DNA of 64,000 nt from NCBI GenBank assembly GCA_013365365.1, contig JABVXU010000129.1, forward strand, positions 62,001-126,000, given 5' to 3'. Made by a program: the position numbers and the translations under genes. This DNA is from Cruorifilaria tuberocauda. Lineage: Eukaryota > Nematoda > Chromadorea > Rhabditida > Onchocercidae. The notes below the pieces were generated by a model. It made no database searches. It saw only the letters and a list, made by a program, of their open reading frames with translations, and was not told the DNA's origin. Each line of letters opens with the position of its first letter. The stretch's first letter is position 1. Positions 42,218 to 54,700 of this stretch are shown piece by piece.

Positions 42218-42696
42218 ACGGATATGCTTATGTAGAAAAAGTGGGCAGACTACCACACATAATTTAACAGAAGTGTGCTAGTGATAAATGACCTCGTGAA
42301 CGAAGAAGTGATGAATTATAGCCAATTAATGAAAGAGAAAACAAACAGACAAAACCAGCATGAAAAAAAGAAATATATACATACATATAAGCAAGGAAAG
42401 ATATGATAACATTAGCACCTGTTGTTGTGAATCGTTTGTTGGTAAATAGTCGGTTCCTGTCTGACCACACGGTAAATGTATCGATGGATAGATGAGTGCG
42501 GGATTAAACTGATTAGCGTGAGAATTAATATCAGTATGCTGAGATGAAATAGGTATAGGTCGTGGAATATGTACAGAAAATGCACTGGAATGTATATTCG
42601 GTGAAGGATCAATTGCGAATTCTCTCAATCGTTTAGCAGAAGACAAGAGAAGAATGATAACTTGACCGATCGGTGGTTGATGGAAATAATTGATTG
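37090..42696 (-). CDS. ETS transcription factor, ESE/ELF3-like, with Pointed domain and AT-hook (5' end not found)
   Basis: Supported exons, in order of translation: 42696-42419, 40639-40427, 39757-39559, 39351-39276, 39082-38922, 38336-38174, 37570-37451, 37186-37090, giving about 434 residues plus a missing start. Counting from the first supported exon, a Pro/His/Gln-rich N-terminal region is followed by a Pointed (PNT/SAM) domain at about 164-229 ([36 protein letters not shown]) and a Ser-rich linker. An AT-hook-like GRPRKH lies at 330-335. The ETS domain starts at about 344: [61 protein letters not shown] + GRPRK + LWEFIRD is the layout of vertebrate ELF3/ESE-1. The first listed exon begins in phase 1, so an upstream exon must lie beyond 42.7 kb. 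The wing before LVYKFG is longer than usual. Confidence 0.9.
37713..38030 (-). pseudogene. sucA: Wolbachia-like sucA fragment (2-oxoglutarate dehydrogenase E1) inside an ETS intron
   Basis: On the minus strand, about 105 codons without a stop match a bacterial 2-oxoglutarate dehydrogenase E1: [16 protein letters not shown], then [22 protein letters not shown] and PLNN. The DSGRGTF form is alphaproteobacterial; animal OGDH has DVERGTF at this point. The fragment covers roughly a tenth of the roughly 900-residue enzyme, with no start, no catalytic remainder and no splice sites. It lies wholly inside the intron between ETS exons 38336-38174 and 37570-37451. The frame stays open upstream to about 38141, but that part shows no sucA resemblance. 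I infer a nuclear insertion of Wolbachia DNA, not yet decayed and not expressed as an enzyme. Confidence 0.85.
42187..42212. repeat. (CA)13 microsatellite
   Basis: Uninterrupted CA dinucleotide run followed by an imperfect extension; upstream of the first supported ETS exon on the minus strand only by coordinate, lying within an intron of that gene. Confidence 0.95.
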
Positions 42697-43421
42697 CTGA
42701 ACGGTTTAAAAAGTCTGATATTGTATACCACACTTTTTATGAATGTTATGTATGTATTTGTAAATACTAATGCATTTACATACAAGTACACGATTTCGAA
42801 TATAGTACGATGATAATGATCAGTTCTTATGACATTTCTTGCCGCTTCTTCAAATTTTATTATCCATATATTACTATTTGCTTTCTTTTCCCAAATTTCT
42901 TCCTGAAATGACTTTTTTTGCAGTAAAAAAAACAGTCGATTACACTCGAATAGCTTCATTTTTGGGTAATGATGACGATCGAAAAGTACAAGTTAAGAGA
43001 AATTGAAAAGTGGAACGATAAAATTTTCTACAAAGAAAATGTTTTCCTTCCTTTCTTTGTTTGTTTTGTCTTCTTTTCACCCAAATTTTCTACCACTAAA
43101 TAATATTCTTCGTAACATTTTGATTCCTATCAAACAAAATTTTACGATATTTTTTAATTTAAGGTTTTCGTTCCTCACATAGAACAAAAATATTCGGCAA
43201 TTTTCCGAAAGTTAAAATCAAACTATCAGAATAAATGAAACTTGAAATAAAAAAATAAAACAAAATGAAAATAATATATGAAAGGTTATTAATTGTATCA
43301 TTTATTATAAATAGCATGTTTTTCACAAAATAATGGATCAATTAACTACTGAAATATTAAAAACGTATTGCTATTTCTGAGAAAATGAACATTTGCTTTC
43401 AATTCCAGTTTTATAATAAAC

Positions 43422-43446
43422 ATATATATATATATATATATATATA
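43422..43446. repeat. (AT)n microsatellite
   Basis: Uninterrupted AT dinucleotide run in non-coding sequence. Confidence 0.95.
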
Positions 43447-45376
43447 CAGAAAAAAATAATAAACACACATACACATATATGCATACACATAATAGGATCG
43501 TGAATGCACTATAGTACTTTGGATTGATAATTCTAGAGAGGCGTGATAAGAAAGAATTGTACTTAACGATAACAACATAAAAAAAGGACAGAGAAATATA
43601 AAGAGCCTATGAGAGTTCCACGCAAGTCCAAAGGTCAATGTGAAATATATGGAAAACAAGTTGGCCCAGATAATAATTTCAAGAAAAATAACAGCTGCCT
43701 GACATTTCTTTCCGTGATACAAGGAGAAAAAGATAGAGAGGGGAAAGAACAGAAAGAAAAACTGCTTGATGAATGAAAGGTTCATCGCTGCGTTCCAAAC
43801 TGAAATTAAGAAATTTTCCTGCAGTAATTATTATTGCTGCACGAAACACTTCACTTTTGCACATCGGTGCTGTAATCACCTGATATCATATTATACTTAT
43901 TCCACCGGAAATAAGATTCCAAAATTTCGAATTAAACGATAAAAACTATGGATGAGACATTTTTGGCGGCTAGTCAAAGACAGCAAAATCTTATTTATCA
44001 ACTGAAAGTTTAAATACTTTTAAACTCAAACAAGATGTCGAAAAATACCGGAGTGAAAAGTGAAAGAGGAGTGCAGTATAGAAAGAGAGAAGACATATTC
44101 AATTCCACATTTCGCATCTACCAAACCAAAAATTGTTAAAATTAATTAAATTAAAATAAAAAGCCGAATAGAAGCAAAAATGCCACATAGCTCATCGGAA
44201 ATGTTGACGAGTCACTCACAAATTAGAAAGTATAAAACAGGATAGTTCCTGTTATTGATAAGATTTCAAAGATACTTCAATGGCATAAACCACATGCACT
44301 TATTCTTAACTTCAAAATTGATCCGAGCAGCTGCAAAGTGGCGAGGAACAATCGACAACTTCTTCTCCTTCCTAACAATATGACTGAGGTGATCTGTTGC
44401 GTCGAAAAACGAAAATAAACCATTAAACCGATAGTTTCTCATGAAACCAAGAGAAATACTTTTCAACAAAGCTGGAAACTTGTTGAAAAATGTATTGTAA
44501 ACCTAATAATCTTTTGTATGGAAAAAATAACCAAATGTCCGACTATTTAAACTTCCAAAACGAGAGGGAAGAGAAGGGAAACAGAGATATTTGTTGCTTC
44601 AAATTATGGAATGAAATCTTTAGGCTTCAAAGGATTGATGCTATAGGATGAACTCTTTTTCCTGAATATCATCTTTTCTTTTTTCATTTATTCCATGCTA
44701 ACTTCATTTTTACTCAGAAAAGTACAGCACGATATTTTTCTTAATCGCATGAGGAAAAATTTCTATGATGGCAATTTTTTTCTTGACATTAACTGCAGAA
44801 AAAAGAAAGATGCATCAGATGATTTGATATTTATTGTCCAAATGATTATTCGTTTTGTTCTAACAGTATTTTTGAGATCATCTGGTGGTTTAAAATCAGT
44901 GTAATGTTCCCATAACGCCATCAAAAGCAGAACAGTTAGATATATCTTCCTTCTCTCTCCGCCTCTCATCCCTTGTTCACTTCAAATAATTGTCATTGCG
45001 GATTATGGAAGGTTAAAATGCTGAATCATCTCACAGATTACTTTCCGATTTCCTTATAAATTTTAAACAAGCAAACGTGAAAACAAAAACAAAAATGGTA
45101 TCACAGCGCTTAAACCGTACATGTCGTTGAGAAGACAGGAGGAGAGGAATACAGCACGTCGACGTCGAGACAAGGGAACTTCGCGGAATCGAGAGTGGCA
45201 GGGTTGAACGATGCAAAACAGAAACGATGAAAGAGAGAAAGATCGGAACGAATGGAAACGGAAAGAGGTGACGAAAACGAATGTCAATTTTATTGAACTG
45301 TTTTCCTTTTCTTTTTAGTTTTATAAATTTGAAATGGATATTTTGATGAGCGTGTACATGTCTTCTGTATAGTGTC

Positions 45377-45398
45377 TATATATATATATATATATATA
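45377..45398. repeat. (TA)n microsatellite
   Basis: Uninterrupted TA dinucleotide run in non-coding sequence. Confidence 0.95.
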
Positions 45399-47312
45399 AG
45401 GAAGGATATATGAACGTATAGGTACGTATATACCAAAATAACAATTTAGAGCAAGAAAAAAAGGAAAATTAAAAAGAGAAAAAAATAGTTGAAGCAAATG
45501 ATGGAATGCTACTTCAAAAGCAGTAATATTTTAGAAAGGGCAACGATCAATGCTGAATTGAGAAAATAAAACAGACCCAAAAAAATTACCCCATAACTAA
45601 TCATTACTACCACTATCATCATCAGCACGACCACCCTCACATAACCAATCAAGGATTTCAATTCTCTCGCTCTAACCCTTTCACCCTACCCTTCCCTTTT
45701 CCCCTCTCCTACTCCTTTAAGCAAACAAACACCTCTTGCTTTCCCGTCTCATTTTTCAATGAAGATACCTCGATCGGCTCCAGAATATACATCGATTATT
45801 ACAAATGATTACTTTCCGACTTTTATTCGGATAGTCAATTTACTTTCTCACTAATCTACCGATTCGTTTGTACCACCTTCATTACCCTAATTTTTCATTT
45901 ACCATCAAACTGATCCCAATCGGGAGAACTTCTATCACCGTGCTTTCTTTGCTTCTGTTTCGTCCTTAGTCCTTCAAACTCTCCCTCTTCTTCTTCGATC
46001 CTGTCATCTGCTGCTTCCATATTTTTTCAGATATTGTTTACACACATACACATACATACATACATATATATACACACACATTATCATCACCATGCACTTC
46101 GCTTTTTATTTTGCGGCATTTTTTGCTTTCGGTAAACACAGTGGTATCATCGACAAGATTCCTTCACTACAAAGAAAGACTGGATAAACTGAGACAAGGA
46201 CTTTCATTTTTGCGAACAGAAACAAAGTCCGTACTTCTTCCAACTTACCAATAATTTACTGGTATTGCTGCATTGTTTCAGTTTCAAAACAGTTCTTTGC
46301 TCTTCTCGGAATACATTTCTCGTCCAAAACGCCTAAAAAAAATCGAAGATCGTAAGGTAACTCCAGGTATCTTTAAATCCAAAATTATTATCGCTGAGGA
46401 AAGGCCCACTGCCATTACTTTTCATTAATGCATGGTATGAGGCATTTTTATGGCAACGTTATGACTGCACCTTCTCTTCGTTTCAGACCTAAACGTAGTG
46501 CACATTCCAAAATGTCGCGAAACAGATAAAAATTTGGGACGGAAACATTTATTTTGAATCTCATAAAACAATAAAACAAATAAAAGTACATTCCTCAATA
46601 TAAAAGAATGATACATACGGTGATATCGTATCAAGAATATATTGTCAATGCATAGAGATATTACAGTTTAAATACTACGTTTACAAGCATGAACACAAAT
46701 GCCAGCTTTTTGTGTGTTAAGTAATAAATCTAAAATCATAGCAGATGAAGAAAATATATCTAATAAAACCAGTTTAGAAATTTTCCAGGAATTCAAAAAA
46801 TGGAAATTATGACACGAAGGCGAAGAATGATGACCAAGCAAGAAAAAAAATCAGTTACCATGCAGTACATATACAATTATAAGTTAGAAAATAAGAGCCA
46901 ACAATTTTCAAGTTGAAGAATTGAGATCAGATGAGGAATTGGCTAGTCATGTTATGAGATTTCTGCATCAGAGGGAATGTTATGATTATAAAATTATCAC
47001 GTGGGAAGTACTAAAAGTAACAACAGGATGAAGAAGGAAATGAACAGAAAAATAAACAAACGTTTTGAAGATCACAAGAAATAAAAGAAGCATGATCTCA
47101 CCAAATTGTGCAAACTTACGTAGAAAGGCAAATTAAGAGTCGAAACCCGAATAAATGAACGGAAAAACAGCCATAACTTCAATAACAACTTCATCCTTGA
47201 CATACTTAACATAGTATGTGCATATAGCATTCTCAACACTCATATTTAACATAAGAATACAATCAGCGCATATAGCAATTTAATTGAGAGAAAAGGAATC
47301 CTTAATCTTTTC

Positions 47313-49060
47313 CTAACGTACTTCAACTCCTTTAGAGTAATGATAAGCAGAACTGACGCAGTTGTATGACATCCGGCTTCCACGAACCGATCGAAATATG
47401 AGAAGAACCAGTGCCAAAAGGAACAACTAAATTGCATTTGATAATGTTAATATTATTAAATTTAAATAATCTTCCTTAATCTTAACGATATGCATGAAAC
47501 TTGAATATTTATATCAAAACTTTAAAAGAGTTTAAAGCAATATTTCCTTAATTGCTGACATCTAAAAATCAAACCAATATGCCTTGATGGTCAAATAATA
47601 ATAGAATTTTTTTGGATAGTTTAAATGAAAACTTTCTTACCTCAATGCAAATAAAAACCACAACAGTATAAGCAGCAATCTTAATCTCTTCAAAGATCCA
47701 ATTGCTATAAACTTCACTGCAACCCTGAAAAAACTCAGAAATGTTTACTTCTACTGATGAAAGGAAACGCCGAAGAATTCCGATAATTAAGAAATTCAAA
47801 AAAGTCTAAAAATAAACGGTAAGATATCAATTCCTCCTCCACACACAAACAATTTAAAAATGAACTTGTTGGAACCACAGATCCCAATTTTCCTTATCTT
47901 TGCCACAGTTTTTTATCGAAGAATTGGGACTGAAATAAATTTTATCGCAACAACTATCAGGAACATAAGAGCTGTTCGACCACTTTTGGTTATCATACCA
48001 ATCTGCCGGACCATTTACACCGCAGCAGTGGAACTAAAAGATTTATAAAAAGCTATGAAACAGAAGTGCTTGAGTCGAAAATTTCCTCTTTTTGTCTCAA
48101 TCTAGCACTACGTAAAAAACAAATTTAACCTACCACTTCCTGCAATTTATCCCATGTCAACTGACTATTCGTAAACACTTCTCGATAATACTTTAAGCTT
48201 TGCTCCATATCACTGCGCACGTATCGATATATATCAGATTGGTAATTCAATGCAAGAACACTCACAACGAATTGAACAAATAACAGAAGAAAGACAAAAA
48301 ATATATACTGAAAGGTATCACATCAAACAGTGTAATCAAAACCTTAAGCATATTGCTGTACATTTATTTATAATTACATCATGAAAACGAATAGCGATAA
48401 CATTATAATACTTCTTTTGATTTTTGTACGTTAAATTTTAAACGATACTAGATGATAAAAAGATTCTCCTGTACTGTGAAACTTATCATTTCAAATAACT
48501 TACTGCAAATAAAAGTAAGCACGATTCAATCCACACTCCCAAACAACCAACAAATGTTATGATTATTACTGTAAGTCCAGCTGCAATACATATACCTACC
48601 GCAGACAGAGTACCATAAAATGATGGAATGAGATCAACATAGGTCTGCTTTGTTATATAAGACCACAAACCGATCAGTAAAGAACTGAAACCAAGAATCT
48701 GAAATATATTTCAAGCATAACAATTGCCAAAACTTCTCAAGCAGTAGGCACAACGTACCTCTAATAATAGAGATCTGAAGCAGCCTTAAAAGGATGTCTA
48801 AAAAAATATTGCCAAGCTAATTAACATGCTGCTTATTTAATCTATTCACTGATCAGGTTGCACTGATAATCTGCCACTACACTGAATCAATACCGCTGAT
48901 TATAATATCTCAATGTCAATTATATCAATGGAGTTCCAATTACTTAACAAACATTAAGTATTAAATACATAGGCACATGAAAAACACTTACCCAAAAGAC
49001 GGTGTTGAATGCGAAAAATGCCCGTTTTTGGGCGCTACGACTAAGCAAGTAATATGCCAT
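47313..49060 (-). CDS. Tetraspanin
   Basis: Six exons, in order of translation: 49060-48992, 48698-48504, 48307-48134, 48033-47866, 47724-47641, 47426-47313, giving 267 residues. There are four hydrophobic helices. TM1 spans the exon 1-2 junction (FNTVFWILGFSSLLIG), TM2 has VIIITFVGCLGV, TM3 spans exons 2-3, and TM4 (IAAYTVVVFICIE...LLALVLLI) spans exons 5-6. The large extracellular loop carries the family Cys pattern: CCG at 149-151, SCC at 173-175, Cys189 and GC at 203-204, so six Cys in all. Potential N-glycosylation sites are near SNSS and PNSS. Tetraspanins organise membrane protein complexes; nothing here names a partner. The ATG is 15-20 bases after a TTTCAG acceptor, which suggests trans-splicing. 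All splice sites are GT-AG and the frame closes at a clear stop. Confidence 0.92.
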
Positions 49061-50143
49061 GTACCCGTAAAAAAGGCCTGAAAGTAAGGTTAAAAAGCAA
49101 TTTATTAGTTCGAAATCAAAACATATCATTTCAAGCACTTGAATTATCAATTTTAATGCGTACTATATTACCTAGAACATGTAGTGTCTTACTGAAATGG
49201 ATGATCGATATTTTCGAACACATATCTTATAACATGTCTATCATTTATCATCAAAAACTCGAAAACCGCATTACAAATCCATAATGACAAACCTAAGAAT
49301 AAACAGGCCGAACAAAGATAATTCAAACCGATTCAAAACAGAAACTAAAACCACAGTAGATTCAGCGGCCTTACACTTGCGTGAAATTTTGACTATCCGA
49401 TTAAGAGATATTAAATGGATAAATATTCTGATGTGGAAGTACATACGTCTAATTTAAGCGTTTTTACATCTCACATTTGTTATAGTTCCATGTTCAAAAC
49501 ATGTTGTTTTTCAAGTTATATATTTCGAAGGCTGAGTTTGAGGATGTTTACTTTCTTCTTGCAGTAATTTGATTCATCATATCTGAAATACACTGATAAA
49601 TCTTTGTTACATTAGACTTTCCACGTATTATGTTTGAAGCACTTTAGATATTATGATGTTGGTATAACAGTCAAAAAAATCTCGCCAAAAAAATTCCTTC
49701 AATTGGTCCGTCGTCTAGCATAATCAAAACTTACATTCCGACAGATTTATTCTAAATTGTTCAAAGTGCCCAGTCTTGTTTTCATTCGATATTTGAATTT
49801 TGAGATATCACTATCTTGAATCAGGCGTAAAATTTGTAAGTTTCCTCAAATTTATTAGTCAATAACTTAAGTTTTCATTGTAGCAACTAGCTGAGAATAG
49901 GCGAATGGCTGCAGTTATGTAACAGGGAAGGATTTCCAATTTTCTTGAGTGGACTTTCTTCTAGATTGAGTTTTTGAATCCCATCAGTATAAGATTTGGT
50001 TCTGAAAGCAAGTTCTTGCATTTTCCAGATTGGAATAGCTTAAATTGTTTTTTTTTTTGGGATTTAATGAAGTCATCATAACATTTGATTTCCCGTCAGC
50101 CAAAATTAGCCAGTACTTTTTTTTACAGACTTCAGATATGTTA
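49061..50143. other. Intergenic, no gene seen
   Basis: AT-rich spacer between the 5' end of the tetraspanin gene (minus) and the Rho pseudogene (plus). No exon or structure beyond short homopolymer runs was noticed. Confidence 0.6.
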
Positions 50144-51790
50144 ATGACCGGTATCCGTAAAAAAACTGGTTATCATTGATGATGGCGCTTGTGAGTAAGT
50201 CATTATTTTATATACCTGCAAGTTTTGCAGTCCAGTTTTATCCAAGATCAACTTTCTGAGAGAATTTCAAATCTATTTTAAGATTTAAATTAAAGTTTTA
50301 ATTTGATTTTTGATTGATGAGGATGCGGTTAGTTGAATGGATAATAAGTGGGAATTAAGAAATTATAATTTATAATTGTTTGAAAATTTGTGTTGCGATA
50401 TTGAAGCGGATAAGTTTTCTCAATTCTGGTAGCCACCGTTCATAGATAAGAGGAACTGAAAGGAACGCATTCAAGATACTCAGTTATTCGATAAAATAAA
50501 CCATCAGAATCACCCAATTTATTCACAGAATAGTATTTTTCAGATAAAAGTTGTCTTTTAATCGTTTTTACTAAGGATCAATTCCCGGACGTTCATGTAC
50601 CCACGGCGTTTGAAAATTATGTTGCGATATTGAAGCGGATAAGTTTGTTATGTAATATTTGTCAGTTTTTGGTATATTATCTTAAATTGACACTAATGGT
50701 ATGTTCCGTGCGACGACATTTATAGCCACTTTAATATGTTTTAGACTTATAACTAATTGAATTGCCAAGGTTTTCCTAACTGTATTTTAAAGCAAGATTA
50801 TCATTACCCTAAAATAAATTTTGTTTCTATTTGATTTCAAGTGTTACTGACTTTATCCAGCCAGGAGGATTATGATCGATTAAGGTCATCTAGTTATCCT
50901 GACATAATCCTGATGTGGTTGATTCGCCGGATTCATTAGAAAACATCTTAGAAAGTGGACGCCTGAAGTACATATCTAGTCTTAAAAAACTAATGATTAA
51001 GTAATTAATATAACGGTGCTTCATGACACAAGATATTTGAATGGATGTAGGAGACGTTATACTCAAATAATGTTTTATTGTGCGACCATAGAGTCTTTAT
51101 TTTCTTGGATGAATTAAATTTATTTGAGTTCAAAAAGTTCATAAACTTATTCCCAATCCCTCTTATTTGTGTCGTATTCTAGATAGAAATGTGAGACATG
51201 ATTTGCTGTGAATTGAAAAACAGCGAATTCAAACAGTTTCATTTGCTAACTGCAAGCATATTTTATTTCAAATACACTATTTCTAGCCAAATGTTTCAAT
51301 AATTTTGGTTGGCAGTAAAAAAGATCTTCGTAATAGTGGTGCGTGAATTGGCAAAGATGAAATAGAAACCAGTACGTCCGGAACAGTGTCGTGAAATAGC
51401 TGAATATACTGGTGTTTTCGCATATTTAGAGTTTCTGCAAAGGCTGCAAAAAATGTTAGTTCGTCTCTTTCTAATCTAATAATAATAATACCATAATCGA
51501 ATATCTAATATTTGTCGCGATATTACTGAAAGGAAATTGAATAGCACTGAAGCAGAACTGGTATATTTCAAAAAACATTAGCCAATTCGCACGAAATATT
51601 ATCATGTCTAAAATACTCCACGGATTTGGCTGATTTTTATTAGGCATTCAAAATAACCGTTGATCTAAGCAACCAATGGATTAGAGTAAATGATTAACAG
51701 TATGGATCTTTATAGGTCAATGCTGTGATTTTCTCGAGGGGAACTCGAGAAATGTTCAAAAAAGCAACACAGTCTGCATTGCAGAACTCT
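50144..51790 (+). pseudogene. Decayed Rho GTPase paralogue with intron layout retained
   Basis: Five blocks line up in order with the five exons of the intact Rho gene downstream. About 50144-50192 is the P-loop exon (IRKK then frameshift and stops). About 50544-50650 reads [17 protein letters not shown]. About 50838-50977 reads QEDYDRL..., with deletions in the switch II and following region. About 51286-51452 has SKKDLR replacing NKKDLR and then stops. About 51738-51790 reads REMFKKATQSALQ. The blocks are spaced by intron-like sequence with acceptor-like sites, so this is a duplicated, not a retroposed, copy. Block 4 (PVRPEQCREIAE) differs from the neighbour's [15 protein letters not shown], which suggests a diverged paralogue that later died. 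It is not translatable as a GTPase. Confidence 0.88.
50381..50646 (+). repeat. Partial internal duplication in the Rho pseudogene
   Basis: The same 26 bases (GTTGCGATATTGAAGCGGAT plus 6 more) occur at 50392-50417 and 50621-50646, each preceded by TGAAAA about 10 bases before. The second copy is the 3' end of pseudo-exon 2; the first lies in the pseudo-intron 1 region. Confidence 0.85.
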
Positions 51791-54700
51791 GCATTTGAAC
51801 TTACCATCCGTGAATACTAAGTCGATTCGACTAATGCACGTTGTTGTTGTTAATGGAGGAGTTGAAATGGAAAAAAGGGACCATCTGATTTCTTCACAAT
51901 AAATATTGGTTGGCATTCAATATTCCGTGATTTTGCGTTGTTAGTAATGAATCTTTTACCATTTGTCAAGATATTCTCTATAATTACTTAATGATGACTA
52001 TAATGACAAGCTTCGAAGAAAGAAGAATGAAGCATAACTTGTTCTACATTTTGCAATATTTGTTATCATTCTTAAAATTTAAAAGAAAAACCATTCCAAC
52101 AGTGAACTTCCCTTCGACTTAACATGAACAAAATGTGCAGATTTTTTTGTTGTTAAAAAATTTTCACTTTTGTTTGACTTGGACATTTTGATATGTATTC
52201 TACCTTATCTTAATCACTATTATTTATTACTTTTATTGTTATTATTGTTGCATTACTGAGTTCTGTTCCTTTTTTTTGGATCCAGAAAACATCCTTGTCA
52301 TGTTGAAATGAAATTATTGTATTACTTATGGAGAATCTGCAGTAAATTAGTCCTTTCAAATTTTTGTATGTTTTTTTTTTGTAAACAGAACCTTCAGCTA
52401 AGTATTAGTTCAGAAATTTTAAAGAAATATTTCTTAACTAACAGGTAAAATACTAATATGATGAGATTGTAAAGAATCGTAGAGGAAAAGGGAGAACTGT
52501 GTTCCCCACATATCATTTTACGGGATTACGTGATGCTGGAGAACTTTATGGATCCTAAGAAAATGATCAAATGACGATGACAAGTTATTCACAGCTGGCA
52601 TAAAAAATGAAAAGCGATGAGATTTCCGAGAATGCGGTGGAGCAGCTCTAAGATATCGTTTAAATGTCGTACTTCCCTCAATAAATGTTATGTTATGTGG
52701 AATGGTTCCTATGTTGGTTATTGCTTTGTCCGTTTTTTTCTCCTTTGCTGCTTGAAAGCTACATTATCTTCTTTCTCTATAATGATTCTTCTTATCGAGC
52801 GTTAAGGCTGGATTTATGCTAGTTTTAGTCCTAATAATTTAAATTATACAATGCAATTATTGCTTAACCAAATAAATCTATCACAAAACTTGGTAAAGAT
52901 AATTTATATCGTCATTGGAATATAAAGATTAATATACAGTATAGTACAATTATCATATATGTTTGCATTACCAGGATCGGACTTACTCAGACCGATAGCT
53001 TATTGAAAGCAAAACTGCATGAGACGATTTTGTTGTTGCTATTGCACGGTCGTGTGGTGTCGATAACACAACGAGATGCGCCACACCGATTCATTTGAGC
53101 GATTCAGATGATTCTGAAATGTCGAAATAGTATGCAAGGCTTAATTCATCTATTGAGTACAGTAGCGCTCTTCAATCAGTTATCATCAATTGTTCCAGTG
53201 GCAATAGAACTTCAGTCTGTTTCGGATGTTCGAAAGCGTAGATTTCGCCCACTGATATTACGGTATTTTGGATTTGGATAACGGCAATGGCATATGTTGA
53301 GAGTCCTGAATGCTTGCAGATATAATTTCATTATTGAAATCTTGAAAACGAACGTGAAACTATGCCATTCAAAAATACCAATAATATGAAAATCGATTAT
53401 CAGTCTATGAGGTGGAATCTTGATATTTTATCCTTATAAAATCCAATTACATAGACAAGGCTTTTGCAATCAATCAAATTATTCGATAAAAAGTCAGAAG
53501 AAACCAGATATTATGGCAATTGCATGAAATCGCAAAGATCAGAGGTAATAAATTTTTTAATCAATAGGGATTACTACCGATAAAGCAGATCAAAGAATGC
53601 AAACCAAGTCAAGAGTCTTTTTTAAAGCAATACCACGAAAAGGATGGATAATTCGGAAATCTTGAACGGTATCATTTACTGAAGTAAGATCTATTGATAT
53701 AGAAATGCAATAAATGCTAAAATGACAAGAAACGAAATGGAAAAAAGAATTGGAACAATTGCTTGTTATAAAAAAAGGAAAAAAAAGGGAAGCATAAGAG
53801 CATTCACGAATTGAAAGTTGAAGGAAATGTGTTTGGTGAATTATTCCTGCATATCGACGAATTTCTCAATCTTCTTATTTTGTATTAATATGATTTTTTC
53901 ATATTTTTGAAATCACTGCTATCGTTATTGTCATATTAATTCCATGTTTTGTTGATATTAATTTGTTATCTGAGCATAAAGTTTTGTATGCTGACTAGAA
54001 AAGAAGCAAACTAGGTTAGGTAGGAGAATGAATTGTTAGGTTAGGAAAGAATGGTAAAGGATTTCCACATTCACCGCTTTGATAATTACCAAAAATCTTT
54101 TCTCCGTTTTGTTTTTAGTCACTTTTCATTTTTTTTTCTTGACAAAAATCTCTTTCCCAAAATTATTACATAGAAATAAAATTAATTGGCCGCTAATTCT
54201 TGATCATGCCAATATATGCTTTTATCTTTTTTGCCTCATTTTAAATCACAACTACAATTTCTTATGCTTCTAACGAAATTTGAGAAAAATTTCATCCAAA
54301 TATCCTCCCCTTATTGATGTTTCTTCCTTTACCATTTCATTTCATTTCAATTTATTTTATTTCATCTTTTCTTCCTTCCTAATTTCCTGCTGGAAAGCCG
54401 CAATCAAAAACAGCCACGAAATTGTGATACACATCTCTTCCCATTCCATACGCCTACTATTAATCCTTCCTTTCGTGTACGTTTTTTCAAATAATTATTG
54501 ATCGTTTATCAATGATTGCATCAAATTTAACAACTAAAAGATTCGTGATCATTAACTCCAACTTCTTTCCTTTTTCCTTTGTTTGCTTTCATAATTAAGA
54601 AATGATATTGAAGGATATAAAGATAGGAAGATGATAATTGAAAACCATAAGGACAATAAATTTTCTTTTCTAATTCATCTCAACAATCTTTACTTTAAAT

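Larger units (their letters stand above)
42697..47312. other. Interval expected to hold the 5' end of the ETS gene; otherwise no gene seen
   Basis: The ETS model needs at least one further upstream exon ending in phase 1, but no candidate with an ATG, a good donor and supporting similarity could be chosen. A less AT-rich patch at about 45.1-45.3 kb could be a promoter or first exon. AT microsatellites are at 43422-43446 and 45377-45398, and CA/TA-rich text at about 46040-46080. Confidence 0.5.

Noticed and set aside
43679..43879. Minus-strand frame MITAPMCKSEVFRAA as the missing first ETS exon
   Set aside because: It has no good donor in phase 1 and no similarity to ETS N-termini.
45031..45290. 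Overlapping minus-strand frames in a less AT-rich patch
   Set aside because: Arg/Ser/Phe-rich translation in several frames at once, without splice context. More like regulatory DNA than a gene.
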